Positions 23,701-36,300 of a stretch of DNA of 64,000 bases are shown piece after piece. Position 1 is the first letter of the stretch. Every line of letters begins with the position of its first letter. The stretch is from Fennellomyces sp. T-0311 (Eukaryota; Mucoromycota; Mucoromycetes; Mucorales; Lichtheimiaceae), in contig JALLLT010000014.1 of assembly GCA_025266875.1 (NCBI GenBank), positions 62,001 through 126,000 of the forward strand. The letters are read 5' to 3'. The notes below the pieces were generated by a model, which saw only the letters and a program-made list of their open reading frames with translations, searched no databases and was not told the DNA's origin. The translations under genes were made by a program, and so were the position numbers.

Positions 23701-25854
23701 CACTTACCATATGACTCTGCACACCCAAAAATCACTTGGCAACCGCTTTAAAATGCTCCCCTCCCCCTCTCTTTGAACAATCTTTTCATTTGTTGGAAAT
23801 TTCATCGAATCGTTTTGATACATAGTGTCAATACGATGGGTTCGATACGATAAGAATGGTACAGGTAGCTACAGTACATTCAAGTTGGTCAGAAAATATT
23901 TGTCAATTACGTAAAGGAAAGATAATAAAGAACCTAGCGCTATAAAATGAGCGATCTTGTAACGCTCATTATTTCGAATATGTACCACGTCAAAGCATAC
24001 CAATATACTAGGGAAGCTGAATCGATGAAGCAGTCTTTATGTCTGGCTAAAACCTATAAAGAACGCGTGATAAGCCCGCAAACACTGATTTTCAGCATCA
24101 TAGTTGTTTAGTCTCTAGTCATCCCTTCGCTATACGTTTCTACCACAAGACATTTCGTCTGCATTAAATTTCTGCGTTGCAGTTTTCAAGATCTGTTGTT
24201 TGGTTAATTCCTCCCAATGCCAGCCTACTTTTGGTTATATCTCGGTTCCAAATGACGCTAGCAACATAAACTAAACTGTCCTATATTGTCTTTATGAACC
24301 TAGCCACTACAAATAACAAAAACAAGCTTTCACCAAAGTCAATTTCTTTGTATCATAGCAAAAGGCAAAAATTCCACATATCTGCGTAAACGTTTCAGCT
24401 GTCGTTAACTTGACTAGCTGATGGCACCATTGAATCCGCCGTTAAGTTCCCTACAAAAGAATATGCCAAGTCACCAAGGAAATCCAATCGCTGGATCAGT
24501 CCCTATTCAACAATAAAAAAAAGACTTTCAAGGTGATTTCCCGAGGCGCTGATCTCTGGTTTTTCGACGTTTCGAACTTTCTCGTTTTCGTATGCTTGTC
24601 ACCTCCATACTATGGCCGTCCAAAATGCTTTAGTCCGATTTTCACATAGCAGGAGCTTGCACGTTTTCGGCCCTAACTCGGTCCCAATTACGCTAGAAAC
24701 ACAAACTCAACAGTTATATATCACACGCGTTGTGGTATGTCTACCACAATAGTTAAAACAAACTCTGGCATCACAAAATGTCATGTAAATTACTTTTTAA
24801 GGCCGAAAATTGCATTTTTCCGAGTAAACTTTTTTTCTCTGCCGGTGATATTTTAAGCTGCAACCATCGCGGAATGCACTATACAGTTTTCTACAAAATG
24901 TACCCGATATATCAAGGTGATCCAACCACTAGGTGAGACTACAATCAAGTTTACAGTGCCCCATTTTCTTTTAACGAAACATCTTACTCCGTTGCTGGGT
25001 AATTAGCTATCCAGATCTTCGGACGTATCTTTGTTTTCTCTGTAATTTGTTCCTATATATCAAGTAAATACAATCGCTGGCAGATTCTAAGAAAATTGTT
25101 TTCTAGTTGAAACTTGTTTCACTTGTTTCTGCAATTGGATCTACTTGATGTAATAGCACATTTTGTAGAGACTTTAAGGCACTTCCAGTGACAATTACTG
25201 CTCAGATCTTTAGCTGCACAGGAAAAAGTTTACATGGAAAAGATATAATTATTGGCCTTCGGGCGTGATTTACAAAACATTCATGAGATATCATAACATG
25301 CTTTAATTTCCATGTTACGTGCTTTGACAACAACGCTTCCTTGTACATAATCACTACCTAGTAGTCATGGAAACCAGCCTGTTTACAGTCATAGCAATAG
25401 CTATGTATCTAGTAGCTATGGTAGCCATTTTATTTCCGCCATATTATGATCGTGGATTCAAGTTTTTGATATAATTGTGCCATATTGCTGAGCTTGCAAT
25501 TATTTCTTGAAACAGACATGCCGATTATTGGAGCAATATGTGCAAAATTTTGAGTGACAGCCAGAGTTTTGAGCGAAATAAGCCACAAGAGAATGTATAC
25601 TGTACTGGAATATAATATGATCAACTCTCATAAAGCTATAAATTCGCGTGCATGGTCAGACTAACATCGGACGCAAGTGTTTGATACATAATGAATGCAT
25701 TGAACAACGCTGGCTTAGGAAAACTATGACTGGCTGAATCTACTGGTGTCCTGGGAAATAATTTCAAACTCCACATCGGCTTTTAATGGTCTTTGCAGTT
25801 TTCCAATTGAATCTTTTTTTTCTCTCTCAAAACTTTCGGGATCACTTTCGGCCA
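23701..25854. other. Long gene-poor stretch
   Basis: About 2.1 kb with no convincing frame on either strand. It contains the degenerate tandem repeats described separately, then AT-rich sequence up to the BCAT gene. No RNA gene was recognised. Confidence 0.5.
24100..25110. repeat. Old tandem repeat, period about 435 bp, non-coding
   Basis: Words recur in the same order in two units. TCGGTTCCAAATGACGCTAG (about 24243) matches TCGGTCCCAATTACGCTAG (about 24677). AAGGCAAAAATTCCA matches AAGGCCGAAAATTGCA. CTACAAAAGAATATGCCAAG matches CTACAAAATGTACCCGATAT, each followed by TCA(C/A)CAAGG-like text and a CAATCGCTGG/CAACCACTAGG word. A third partial copy (CCTATATATCAAG...CAATCGCTGG) lies at about 25050-25085. 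Identity is low, roughly two thirds by eye. Confidence 0.55.
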
Positions 25855-27410
25855 ATGCGTTTCCTTCGTGCACAATTCGTTGCTCAGCAATTCGCTCAAC
25901 CCGCCAAGCGTTGGAACAGCACTGCTACCGCTGGCTTGCAGGTAAAAAGAAAAAGAAAGATTATTTGTGTCGTGTTCGCGCGTCCTGAACTATTTTTGTT
26001 TTTTGAACGACGTCCTTTAGGCAAGCCTTTTGCGTGTCAAAAAGACCGAAGCTCCCAAGGCACTGGTTGCCAACAAGGATCTAATCTTTGGCAGAACTTT
26101 CTCGGACCATATGTGCGTGCGAAAAAAAAAGGGTTATCAGGATGGACATGAAAAATTGACAAGATGTTAGGGTTACTGCCGAATGGTCTCAGGAGAAGGG
26201 ATGGGATGCTCCCGAATTGCGTCCTTATGACAAGATCTGCCTCGATCCCAGTGCCGTTGTGTTCCACTACGCTTCCGAGGTAAAGCGCTTGTATTTTGAC
26301 CACGGATAACGAAACCTAACAAATTTTTTCCAGTGTTTTGAAGGTATGAAGGCATACAAGGATAAGAACGGCAAGATCCGCTTGTTCCGTCCTGAAATGA
26401 ACATGGCCAGAATGAACCGTTCGACTGCTCGCATTGCTCTTCCTGTAGGTCGATCGATAAAGAAAGAGAGAGAGAGAGGGAATCTGTATATTGATAGGAT
26501 ATGTGTGTAGCAATTTGAAGGTGACGAGTTGCTCAAGGTGATCGGTGAATACCTTAAGCTTGACGAACGTTGGATCCCCGAAGGCCGGGGTTACTCGCTC
26601 TACCTGCGTCCAACCATGATTGGTACCCAAGAGTCGCTTGGTGTCGCCGCTTCGAACCGTGCTATGCTGTTCGTTATCGGTAGCCCTGTTGGCCCATACT
26701 ACCCCACCGGCTTTTCCGCCGTGTCATTGAAGGCCACCACGGAGTATGTCCGTGCATGGCCCCGCGGCACCGGTGATTCCAAGATTGGTGGCAACTATGC
26801 TCCGGGTAAATGATTAGCATATATGTTTTGCTGTGTGACTCATAGACCGAATCCAATAGGTCTTTTGCCCCAATTGCTTGCTGCCAAGAAGGGTTACCAG
26901 CAGAACTTGTGGCTGTTTGGTGGTAGGATCCCGTACGTGTGTAACGTGGATACACAGATACTGATTTATTTTTTATTAATTTTAGAGGACCATTCGTTGA
27001 CTGAGGTTGGTGCCATGAACTTGTTTGTGCTGTGGAAGAACGAACAGGGTGAACTGGAATTGGCCACCCCACCATTGGACGGCTCTATTCTCCCTGGTGT
27101 GACCCGTGACTCCATCCTCTCCCTTGCTCGTTCATGGAACGAGTTCAAGGTCACCGAGCGCAAGATGACCATGCCTCAGCTTCGTGAGGCTGTCAAGGAG
27201 AACCGCGTTGTTGAAGTGTTTGGCGCCGGTACTGCATGCATCGTGACTCCTGTCAAGACCATCGAATATTTGGGCGAGGATTTGACCATTCCTTTGGATC
27301 CCAACAACCCATCCGCACAGGCTGGCCCTATTACCACCCGCATCAATGATGCTATTATGGATATCCAATACGGTGAAGTTGAGCACCCTTGGTCCGTCGT
27401 TGTCAACTAG
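25855..27410 (+). CDS. BAT1: Branched-chain amino acid aminotransferase, mitochondrial
   Basis: Seven exons: 25855-25941, 26021-26112, 26171-26279, 26334-26444, 26511-26805, 26860-26922, 26986-27410; 393 aa. It interconverts Leu/Ile/Val and their 2-oxo acids using PLP. The N-terminus ([20 protein letters not shown]) is a mitochondrial presequence. The PLP lysine is in [10 protein letters not shown] (about residue 224). Other class-IV aminotransferase motifs are [22 protein letters not shown] and [14 protein letters not shown]. An upstream in-frame ATG at 25786 is possible but would spoil the presequence. The mitochondrial symbol is used because of the presequence. Confidence 0.93.
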
Positions 27411-28029
27411 ATATGTGTACAGATTTTTGAAAAAAAAAACTATAAAGCAAACCGTGGGAAAATGTGTAACCATGGTGCAGCCACCATCCATCGCTTATTT
27501 CCGGGGTTGCTTGCTTAACCTTGAATTCATGCAACATCTCATGTGTCCGCTTGGTATTACGAGCTGTTTCATATAATCAAACTAATATACTCGGGTAAAC
27601 GTGTCGAGCACTATTATACATGTAGTGATGGCTATCAAAGTCGCTGTAACTGTGTTGCACACAAATCCCAAAGATATCCGTGGGCATGCACGCGTGTCGT
27701 GGTGAAGGCACAAGCTTACGTCACGCGACAATGCCCAATTCGTATAATGAAAATCCTACTACGGCAGAGAGTGCTGAAGTAAGTGGTACGCAATGGTAAT
27801 CGAATAAATATTCCCATGGTAACGTGCACATCCTATCAGATTTCTTACAGTAAAACGAGCCATTGACCGAGAGTTCCAGTTCCAAGGAGTTAAAAATGGA
27901 GGAGCCTGACGATACAAAGCAACACCCAGGAAAAGGTAGTAAGTAGTTGGGGTAAGGAGGGTCCTTTTGTGGCGATCGTATTAGTAAATAACATATAGCT
28001 CAAACTCGAACATAAGGCAGCCGCAAACG
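27411..28029. other. Intergenic stretch
   Basis: No gene is supported. A short frame from ATG 27896 (MEEPDDTKQHPGKG, followed by a GT) could be the first exon of the decayed gene downstream. Confidence 0.3.
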
Positions 28030-29390
28030 AGTCCACAACCGAAAGCGTTGAGATACGTCGTAGTTGACACTCGCGACTACCAGATCAAGAATTGTCCCGC
28101 TCGGATGTCCGCAGAACTGGAACTGTCTACTACGAAACCAAAGGCGGAAAGCTCAAACCGAAAAGCCGACCAAAGACTGTCCCCACCCAATATAAACATT
28201 TCCCATCGGAAAAGGAAAGAAGTGTGTTAGCATCCGACTGGAGGAGATCATGGTAGAAACTTTTATGCAGCTTAATCCCGAAACGTCGTATGTGATCCAC
28301 AAAGGACAACGATACCACCAATGGTTCCCTCGATAGCTTGGTTCTCGCCGGCTTGGAGACATTTTGTAAGCGAGAGAGTAAAAGATTGAAGACCTTGGAG
28401 CCACATGCAAAATATGACCAGGTCGCTAATATACACATCACTTGGAACGTTCAGCAATTATCTCGTCTCGGATACCGGGAGAGTTCTTCCCTTATTCATA
28501 CAGAGGAATCGTCATTTTAGAGCAAAACCAAGAAGGTTATCTGATAATCAACATGTCTGCCAACCAACAGGAAAATGGCATACGGTGTACCATTTAACTT
28601 GCATATATCGGCGGCTGTATATCAGTCTTTCCATCCCCTGCCGAGTAGATTCAAAGGTGGTTTGTTATCATCAACGGGAGAAAACAAGACAATTGCCTGG
28701 AAAACTTGAAGCTCCTCACCTCAAAAGAAATTGTCGTTTATCACAGCTCGATGAACAAAGCGGTTCGAGAGGATTTGGCGAAACAAAATAGTCCATATCC
28801 CAAGAGAATAATCCATATACCGTTACCTCTTATGTCCGTAGAGACGATATGGAAGACTATCGGTGAATTGCCATAGAGAAACGATGCGAAATTTTATGGC
28901 TACGAGGTATCCAACATGGGTCACACCCTAAAAAAGAATACCGGAAGGATACTGACCTGTTTCGACACCCATTCGAAAAATCCGCGGTGGTATGTTTGGC
29001 GTACGATTCACAACGTAGTCCAGACGGTTTGGCTGTGGCGCGCAAATCCTGTGAATTAGTTCCAAGTCGAATAGCAAACGTCTGGTGGAAAAATACAACG
29101 AACATCGACGTAAAGTTGCACACGTTAACCATCTCTATTACGACAATCAAGCCGAGAATTTGGAATGCGTCGACAAGCATAGCAGTAAGTTGGCTCGTAC
29201 AAGTCGCAAAGTGATCACTTATCCTGCGGATGATCCGGAAGATACCAAAGAGTATCCATCACTTAGGAAGGCGGAAAGTGACTTGTCGATTTATTTACGC
29301 TCGTGTTACGGGATAGGTAAAGTCCTGCGGTTTAAAGTCGTATGGGACGAGGGTAATGCACGAATTAAAGCATACGTTCAGATGTTTTAA
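28030..29390 (+). pseudogene. Decayed NUMOD4/HNH endonuclease-like gene
   Basis: A string of coding-like frames is interrupted by stops and frame changes. Around 28840-28960 the frame reads IWKTIGELP, a TAG (28874-28876), then FYGYEVSNMG and TGRILTC, the pattern of a NUMOD4 motif (W-x-x-I...Y-x-V-S-N-x-G). About 29080-29190 reads KVAHVNHLYYDNQAENLECV, matching the HNH pattern (V-x-H-x-N...DN-x-x-ENLE-x-V). The tail has EYPSLRKAESDLSI, like a NUMOD1-type helix, and ends at 29388-29390. Upstream pieces (28080-28700) are unrecognised. At least three frame changes mean it cannot be translated as is. HNH/NUMOD proteins are nicking or homing-type DNases of phages and organelles; a nuclear fungal copy is unusual. 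Confidence 0.5.
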
Positions 29391-29667
29391 CTGTTTTACC
29401 AGTTACATTGTACGTACAATTGGATAAATCATATTATTGCACAACTCCTTGGTTGTTAAACACAAAGTTTACTGCTGTTGAAGACTCGTTTGATACATTC
29501 TATCCAAGAATATTACATGCTCACTTTGGGTTAATGATTAGAAAATCAGTATGGTTACCACCAACATAGTAATAGCAGATACGTACGAAGCTCTTGTATA
29601 TAGCATTTACTTCTCCTATCTCGACAATAATTCCGTTCAATAGATCGTACACATGTATACTTTTCTT

Positions 29668-31305
29668 TTATTTTATACAAAAATCGTTTGCCTCACAACC
29701 TAGCTGGCCGAAAAATTTGTTCATAAACTCTTCGGGGCTATCACGAGGCTCGTCAAATCTGAAATGCTTCAAAAGTACGACGCCAATGATTCTGTGAGTG
29801 GAGCCATCACTAGATTTCTTTGCAATAGGCGAATAGTAGTCGTTATCGAAGCCAACTACACGGCCCTTACGGACCCGTTCGTTTACACTGGTGATTATTA
29901 CACCCAATATGACACATTCATCACATTCTTCGGTGATAGAGAGTGGTATAATGGGCCACGTTAATCCAGCATTGCGATGTGGCTTCCAGTAATGAGTCGC
30001 ATCGTAGCCGGCTCCTTGCCATATGCACCACTGACTCCAGTCGAGTGCTGCTTGCTCGTCGCCATCAAAATCAGCCATGGAGTTTATCACTTTTAAGTAC
30101 GTCTTGCTTGCTTTTCGTCCTCGCTCGTTATCAAAGTAAATGCCGAAATTGCTGTATTTGATAGGCTGTATGGTATAGCTTCTGCACTTTAAATGTAAGC
30201 ACATATTGTTATCAATATCGTATCCACTGTTTTTGTCCACGACTACACCGGTAACCGGACGGGCAGAATGTAGACCGGAGACGCCCGTCCAAGATGGAAG
30301 ACCATGAGAACTCATCGTCGTTACATACACAGGTTCTCCGTCCCATGGAAAAACGTTTGTTCCAAATAGCATGATAGATGGATCAAGCATAGCCAATTGG
30401 CGATAAAAATTGTTCATTGCAAGTGATATATCGCTTCGGTAATCAATGTCGATGGAAACCAGACCATGAAAAATATTTGCCAACGCAAATATCTTGTCGT
30501 GTACTTTTGTGCTTGTACGAAAATGAGCGTGTCGAAGTACTTGATTTGCGCTCTTGTATTTTCTATCTTTGAATAAGAGCATGTCGTTTGCCAAAAGTTC
30601 GTTTTCCTTGACTGTTTCTCCTTGTCTGATATCAGCAAGTGACCAAAAATGCGTGTTCCGTCCGACAATCAATATTTGCGTTGACATCATCAGTTCTTCC
30701 AGTGTCCAGGACCGTTTGAACCACAAGGATACCGTCATTTGATTGATCGCTGTACTTTTAGCCTTTTTGTATTGCTTATCCCAGCGCTTATGTTCAAATT
30801 CTTTAGGATCCTTGATATTAACTTCCGGGACCAGGGCAATTGTGTAACGTGCGTTGCTGTAAATGAGATGCATTTGCTTGATTTCGCGAAGCTTCTCAAC
30901 CTTGTTCGTCTGGTTTATACAGACCTTGTCGTACCACAAATAGTCAATGTCAAAGTCCTTGCATAGCTGTTGAAGTAGCTCCTCGTACGTCACATGCTTC
31001 ACCTGGGATCGCTTGCGATAGCGTACCGAGCGTCTCGTTTTTCGCTTCTCGAGAAACTTGGTTACGAGTCGGTGTCGGCCATCGTCCACCAGGTCATATT
31101 TTCCATTATCCATTTGAAACTTCTCGCCTGATTGCTCCCAGCAATACGATAAGGTATGGTATCCGTCGGTAGCTTCGTGGCCGGGAACTTTTTTCCAGTC
31201 AGATGCACGAATGAGCCATGTGGGTCTGAATTTGCCTCCTTTCGAGTTATATTTGGTGTAGTCTGGATCAGCTACTTGTTGGGGCGTGATATACTCGATA
31301 TACAT
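29668..31305 (-). CDS. HET-domain protein, intact copy
   Basis: Single exon, 545 aa. I start at ATG 31305 (MYIEYITPQQ), which aligns with the paralogs' VYIEYD, rather than at 31410. The HET blocks are GYHTLSYCWEQSGE (about 48), FDIDYLWYDKVCINQTNK (about 115), MHLIYSNARYTIALVPE and WFKRSWTLEELMMSTQILIV. The second half is family-specific: KVHDKIFALANIFHGLVSID, SWTGVSGLH, then a basic stretch. In ascomycetes the HET domain triggers cell death on allorecognition; the function in this lineage is not known. It is the only uninterrupted member of three in the window. Its C-terminal tail differs from the other two. Confidence 0.85.
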   Translation of the reverse strand: MYIEYITPQQVADPDYTKYNSKGGKFRPTWLIRASDWKKVPGHEATDGYHTLSYCWEQSGEKFQMDNGKYDLVDDGRHRLVTKFLEKRKTRRSVRYRKRSQVKHVTYEELLQQLCKDFDIDYLWYDKVCINQTNKVEKLREIKQMHLIYSNARYTIALVPEVNIKDPKEFEHKRWDKQYKKAKSTAINQMTVSLWFKRSWTLEELMMSTQILIVGRNTHFWSLADIRQGETVKENELLANDMLLFKDRKYKSANQVLRHAHFRTSTKVHDKIFALANIFHGLVSIDIDYRSDISLAMNNFYRQLAMLDPSIMLFGTNVFPWDGEPVYVTTMSSHGLPSWTGVSGLHSARPVTGVVVDKNSGYDIDNNMCLHLKCRSYTIQPIKYSNFGIYFDNERGRKASKTYLKVINSMADFDGDEQAALDWSQWCIWQGAGYDATHYWKPHRNAGLTWPIIPLSITEECDECVILGVIITSVNERVRKGRVVGFDNDYYSPIAKKSSDGSTHRIIGVVLLKHFRFDEPRDSPEEFMNKFFGQLGCEANDFCIK

Positions 31306-31798
31306 TATGCTTCTGTGCCGGGCTACGTTAGAAAAAAAAAGTACGAAAGAGTTGCAACGAAAAGAAAAAAAGTGGACTAGGGACCTTTGTACTGCGGCAC
31401 TGTGTAACATTGCTGCCGAGCCTCAAAGCCTTTAATCCTTTCAGCAGCGTTAACAGCTCTTCACGCAAAATATGCTCCTTCGACCTCCGAGTTATAAATG
31501 CTCAAAACCTCGCTAGTCTTACAGCATCTGGTTTTTACACATACGCCCCACATGTCATTCGGATCGTCCGCCTCCCGCCTCTGTCTTGCACACAGAGCCG
31601 CAGAAATAAAATTTCTACCGACGTCACACACCTCGGTGTACTCTTTTCATGCAAATACGCTTGGCTACATAATTGGTCACGGGACTTGGTGACTTGACCT
31701 ACAACTGCTCCAAGGCGGCGCGTTTCATACGACTGTTCACATTCAAAACACGCATGTTCACCGGTAATGGCAACATTTGAGTTTAATTGAGACTGCTA
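31306..31798. other. Intergenic region between divergent HET and RNase H-like genes
   Basis: 493 bp between divergent starts, presumably holding both promoters. No gene is seen. Confidence 0.4.
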
Positions 31799-33237
31799 AT
31801 GCGTCTTTTTGCATCCAAAGCAAGCAAACAAGGGTGGCTAGATAGGTTGAAGCAAAGTAGAAACAAAGTGGAAACGTTACAACGATCGTCAAGCCAGAGC
31901 GAATATTTTGCTCAGGCACGCGATATTATTGCGCAGGAAAAACTAACTAAGGAAACCGAGGTAGCTTCAATCTCTCGTGTTGCAATTCAAAAACTAAACA
32001 ACACTTTGAATCGGTTCTTCATCGGTCAGATACCAATGGTTACCAATCGTGTTGCCATTGTTGGTGTTTCCGTCAGTTCAATTCAAGACGACGGTACAGT
32101 TGTCGGTGCTTTCGGGATAGCTTGGTGGAACGGAGCGTACGATCCTCAAACAAAAAGCTATGTTGATCGCGAAGCAGATGATATATATGTCCAATTCATG
32201 GTAAGCATGACAATGGAATAACTTGGCAACACATTAAGCAAAATCTCCTTTAGGCACTTGAAACCGCGGTGAAAACGTGTCAGCCTTACGAATCACTGAC
32301 TATCGTTACTCACTCTCAGAGATTCATCCAATGTTAAGTGTTTGACAGTGAGGTCAATCGCTGACAACTGATTATGCATTTATTAGTTTTGCGAACGGGG
32401 CATCTTCCAGGGGAGAAAAGTGAAGTGTTACGAGGACTTGAACAGAACGCGCGAGTGATGTTAAGCGCCAGGGCCGGAAGAGTGCAAGGAGTAAGTACAA
32501 AAGCCAATGGATCTGCGATTCCATGATTGATATTATAAGCAATAGATAGAAGTACGTGCCAAGTGGATTACACCGTTGTATAATTATACGACCGAGCTGG
32601 CTCAAGCGTCACAAAAAATGAGGTAGCGCGTCACTGTATCGCAAAAAGAACCACTGCATCTCTGATTCAATTCTATCCGTATAGAATTTTAGAGAGTTCT
32701 CATCAGCAATGGTGCCAACTACAGGCACCAACCGATATGGGATTTGCACCGTACATATTGCCACCTGGCCCACACCAACCCATTCTTCCACATCATGACA
32801 CTCCCAACTTAGCTCCGGTGCTTTATGGCGGACCGTCCAAATCAAGTGCATCGATCAATCCTGTCTCTCAGGATGCCATGCCAGAGGTTGGTAAAGATGA
32901 CACTGATCTGGTTCGGCCGCCGCAGTTGGGAGCAGCACCAGTGGTGAATTCAGTCCATTGTTATGGCGCGTTGGACACACCACAGACAAGGTCAAGTAAG
33001 AAACATATGTTGCCACAGCCGCCTGCAAAAGATGTAATTGCCAAAATTGAGCATACTTTCTGCGCCAACATAAAACGAAGTCATCCGGATGATGAGAACG
33101 CATCATGTAGTAAGAAAAGACGTATAGGAGACGAACTAGTGACATCGAAGAAAGAAAGCCATGATGATAAAGGTCATGACAACAGTAACGATGAGTGGTG
33201 GAAGGGTTGGGTCCGCGATCTTTTTCAGTGGCTTTAG
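31799..33237 (+). CDS. Protein with degenerate RNase H-like fold
   Basis: Five exons: 31799-32200, 32254-32332, 32387-32490, 32546-32622, 32685-33237; 404 aa. Residues about 83-230 follow an RNase H layout: strand VAIVGVSVSS, AFGIAWWNGAYDPQTKSYVD, helix ALETAVKTCQ, strand SLTIVTHSQRFIQFL, then helix LRGLEQNARVM and VRAKWITPLYNYTTELAQAS. The catalytic positions look lost: no Asp in the first strand, and THS (153-155) where TDS is expected. Glu137 is in the helix position. The remaining 170 residues are Pro-rich, then basic (KKRR), and end in WWKGWVRDLFQWL. Probably a non-catalytic nucleic-acid-related protein. The fold call is from pattern only. Confidence 0.55.
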
Positions 33238-33355
33238 TAGTTGCTTCGTATGCATTGTAAACATCGTTGACATTTTCAGCAAAGAGGCTCATTGACTGTA
33301 ATAAATGTTGCGCTAACTAACGACACGATATGACGGGGAGTGGGAATGCATTAGA

Positions 33356-36300
33356 CACTATGGGAAAGAAACTTGTTTAATCTTGTTGGATCTTGTTAAA
33401 ACTTCAAAATTACTCAACAAGATTGTTCAAACTTGTCTAATCTTGTTATTTTATTTTATTTAAAAATGTAGGTGATCAAACTTGTTCATTCTTGGTTCGA
33501 TCGTGTTCAATCGAGTTACATACAAATAAGCCGGATAAAGTAATCTTTAATGATGGAAAATAAAAATGATACGTAACAACTTATTTATACTACCATTTTA
33601 CAATGACTCATGACTATCACATAGTTTCATATTGTCGAGGTCCATACCTGGGTAGATATAGTAGTAATTACCGGGATAAAGTGATGATTCTATCAAACCA
33701 GCAAAACCCTCTATATTCTCTACTTCGGTTACGTATCTCCTGGATCCGTGAAGAGCGTTACCATACGCAGCACCAACACTGTTTTGACGAACATTCTCAA
33801 TAACTTTGAGTAAGCATAGCATCCTTTTCGAATCTAAAATGTATAAAAAGGCAATGAGCTTTACCGAAACGTCAATGATAATCAATACATACCTTGATAC
33901 GAATGGGTAAAAAACAACACGATCTCGCAAAAAATCCTTCGCTTTACATTAATTGGTGCAGCTGTAATATCTTGTGCATTAATATCCACCGGTATCATCG
34001 CAGTAACAAAGTACGGCATTTTCTTCGTGCGGTTGTTAGGAAATCCCAGACAGTCATACTCATTACCATCTTTATACAGCTTTGGTGCCACTTCTTGTAG
34101 TACTGGATCAATGTCTGTCACTTCTGTACCTGTTGCCCGTGACCAATATTTCTTGATGTAGTACTGCAAATTGTAATCTTGTCGATACAATTCTACCGGC
34201 TGGTTTCTTCCTATAGAGCCCCAAAATTCCGGATCATTTTCACCGTCACCAAGAGAAAAAACTTCGATATTTCTTCTCGTGTCACTACTGGTTGCCGATA
34301 ATCGCTTTTGATGTCGTAAAGCAGCAATTTTGAGAAGCGCATTCGATGAATTCGCCCCAGGAGATACTCGTGACTTGATATATCCTTTTATTTCTCCTAA
34401 AACTCATCACATAAGTACCAGATAAATCGAATAAAACTTTCACTAGATATTACAATCATACCTACTGCCCTCTCCATGCTCCTAGCACTGTACGACCGCG
34501 GGGGCCCAAGAGTTTCCACAACCTGTGGTAGATGCCGCAAATAGTGCATATTGATCGTATACAGATTATGTGGGATATGATCGTACATGAATATGTGCCA
34601 TTCATTGACATAACTATGTAAAGAATGGTTTTTAGTAGTTGCTAAGGATTACCAGGCCTTTTACCTTTGCAGCCGTTCCAAGTCAGAAGGAAATTCACTG
34701 TCTCCTTCATGTTCAGGTGGACATGGCATATACGATATCTCCCACTTTAATGCGATAGAACATGCTTTGACCAAACTTCCAAGCTCTTCCAAGAACCTGC
34801 ATCCATTTGCTTCCAACCATTCATGCACAACTGTAGGAACCGCATATAATAGGAAATCGATAAAATCTACACCACGCGAGCTCTTTGATCGTGCAAATAT
34901 ATCTACAGTATAGTTAATACGAGGAAAGAAATTTGTTAAGAGAAACATATGAGCTTAATACCACCCAAATCGCCGTCAAGGCCTAGTGGAAGCATCGTAT
35001 GCGATGCCTTCAAAGCCTTTCCAATATATTGCTGTTGGCGTGTCGACAGCACAAATGGCGAATCCGCGTTGACATACTGTCCTTTTAGCATAGACAATAT
35101 CTGGCGTGCAACATTTTGGCCAATAAGGTGAAGTTCGTCCATTCCATAAAAAAATGGTGAATGATGGGTTGGGAGTTCTGTAAAAGGGTTGCCGCTCCGA
35201 ATCCCAAAGTCCTATCATATGTGAATTACCTTGTATATATCAATAAAAAGATTATGACATTACAGAAAGTTGCCCTGTGAAATCGTCGTCTGTACGCTGT
35301 TCATCCAGGTCGTCTCGATCGCCTGGAAAGTACTGTCCATTGCCGCCTCCATGAGGACTGAGTAGTGAAGAAGATCCAATCCGGCATGATCTACAACCAT
35401 AATGGGAGCCGTGGCCAGAATGATGGATTAAGTCTGCAACTCCTGGTATATCTCCCGACGCGAGAAGTAGATGTGCATGCATGTGCATATCTGCTTCACC
35501 ATCGACCCGTAATATCACACCTTTTGTTGAGAGCAACTTTACTTCTTCGAGCAATGGTTCCAAGAACGAGTAAATATCCTCCGGTTTTGAAGGACCCGGA
35601 ATGACTGCCACCTGAAGCATATTATCTAACTTATAACTAAGTAGGCCAGTCAGTAAATTGCGAGTACAAAATTTATGAGAATTAAACTTTACCGCTGTTC
35701 CTTTGGTAAGTTGAGCACAACAAGATGGATTATTGTCATCGTAACAGAGTTTCGTCCATACTTGAAAGGCGAAAATCCGTCAACATACAGAGCCAGCGCG
35801 ACATCGAATTCATTTTCGAATAAATAGGCTTGGTCAGCATAAGCATAGCCATCGAAAATATCTGCAAGTGTGTTTGGGTGATTGCGCTCGTACGTCTCAC
35901 GAAACATATCACGATAATGAGGCGTGGCTAACATGGATCCGAGAAGTTCTGACAACGGTAGATAGCGCATGCGTGCAAATGGACGCTCAGGGTTACTGTC
36001 CTTGAAGCGTGGTAGGAAACAGTGAAAACATTCCATCTGGTTTTCGTCGTTGAAAAGCATACATCCTTTTCTACAGACATCATACATTCGGCTGTTTACG
36101 GGAAATGCTTCTGTCAAACGCTTAGTCGCCACATGCACACTGTCCAAAGGCTCCGGCTCTTTAATGAAAACGGAAGAATTATGAGCAATATTGCTTAGAC
36201 CTTCAAGGTAACACTTACGACCATTGTTGCTTTGTTTCCAGTCGTTGCAAAACGATATTATTTCTTCGTGCGTTGAACGTGAAACTTTCCCTTTTTGGAC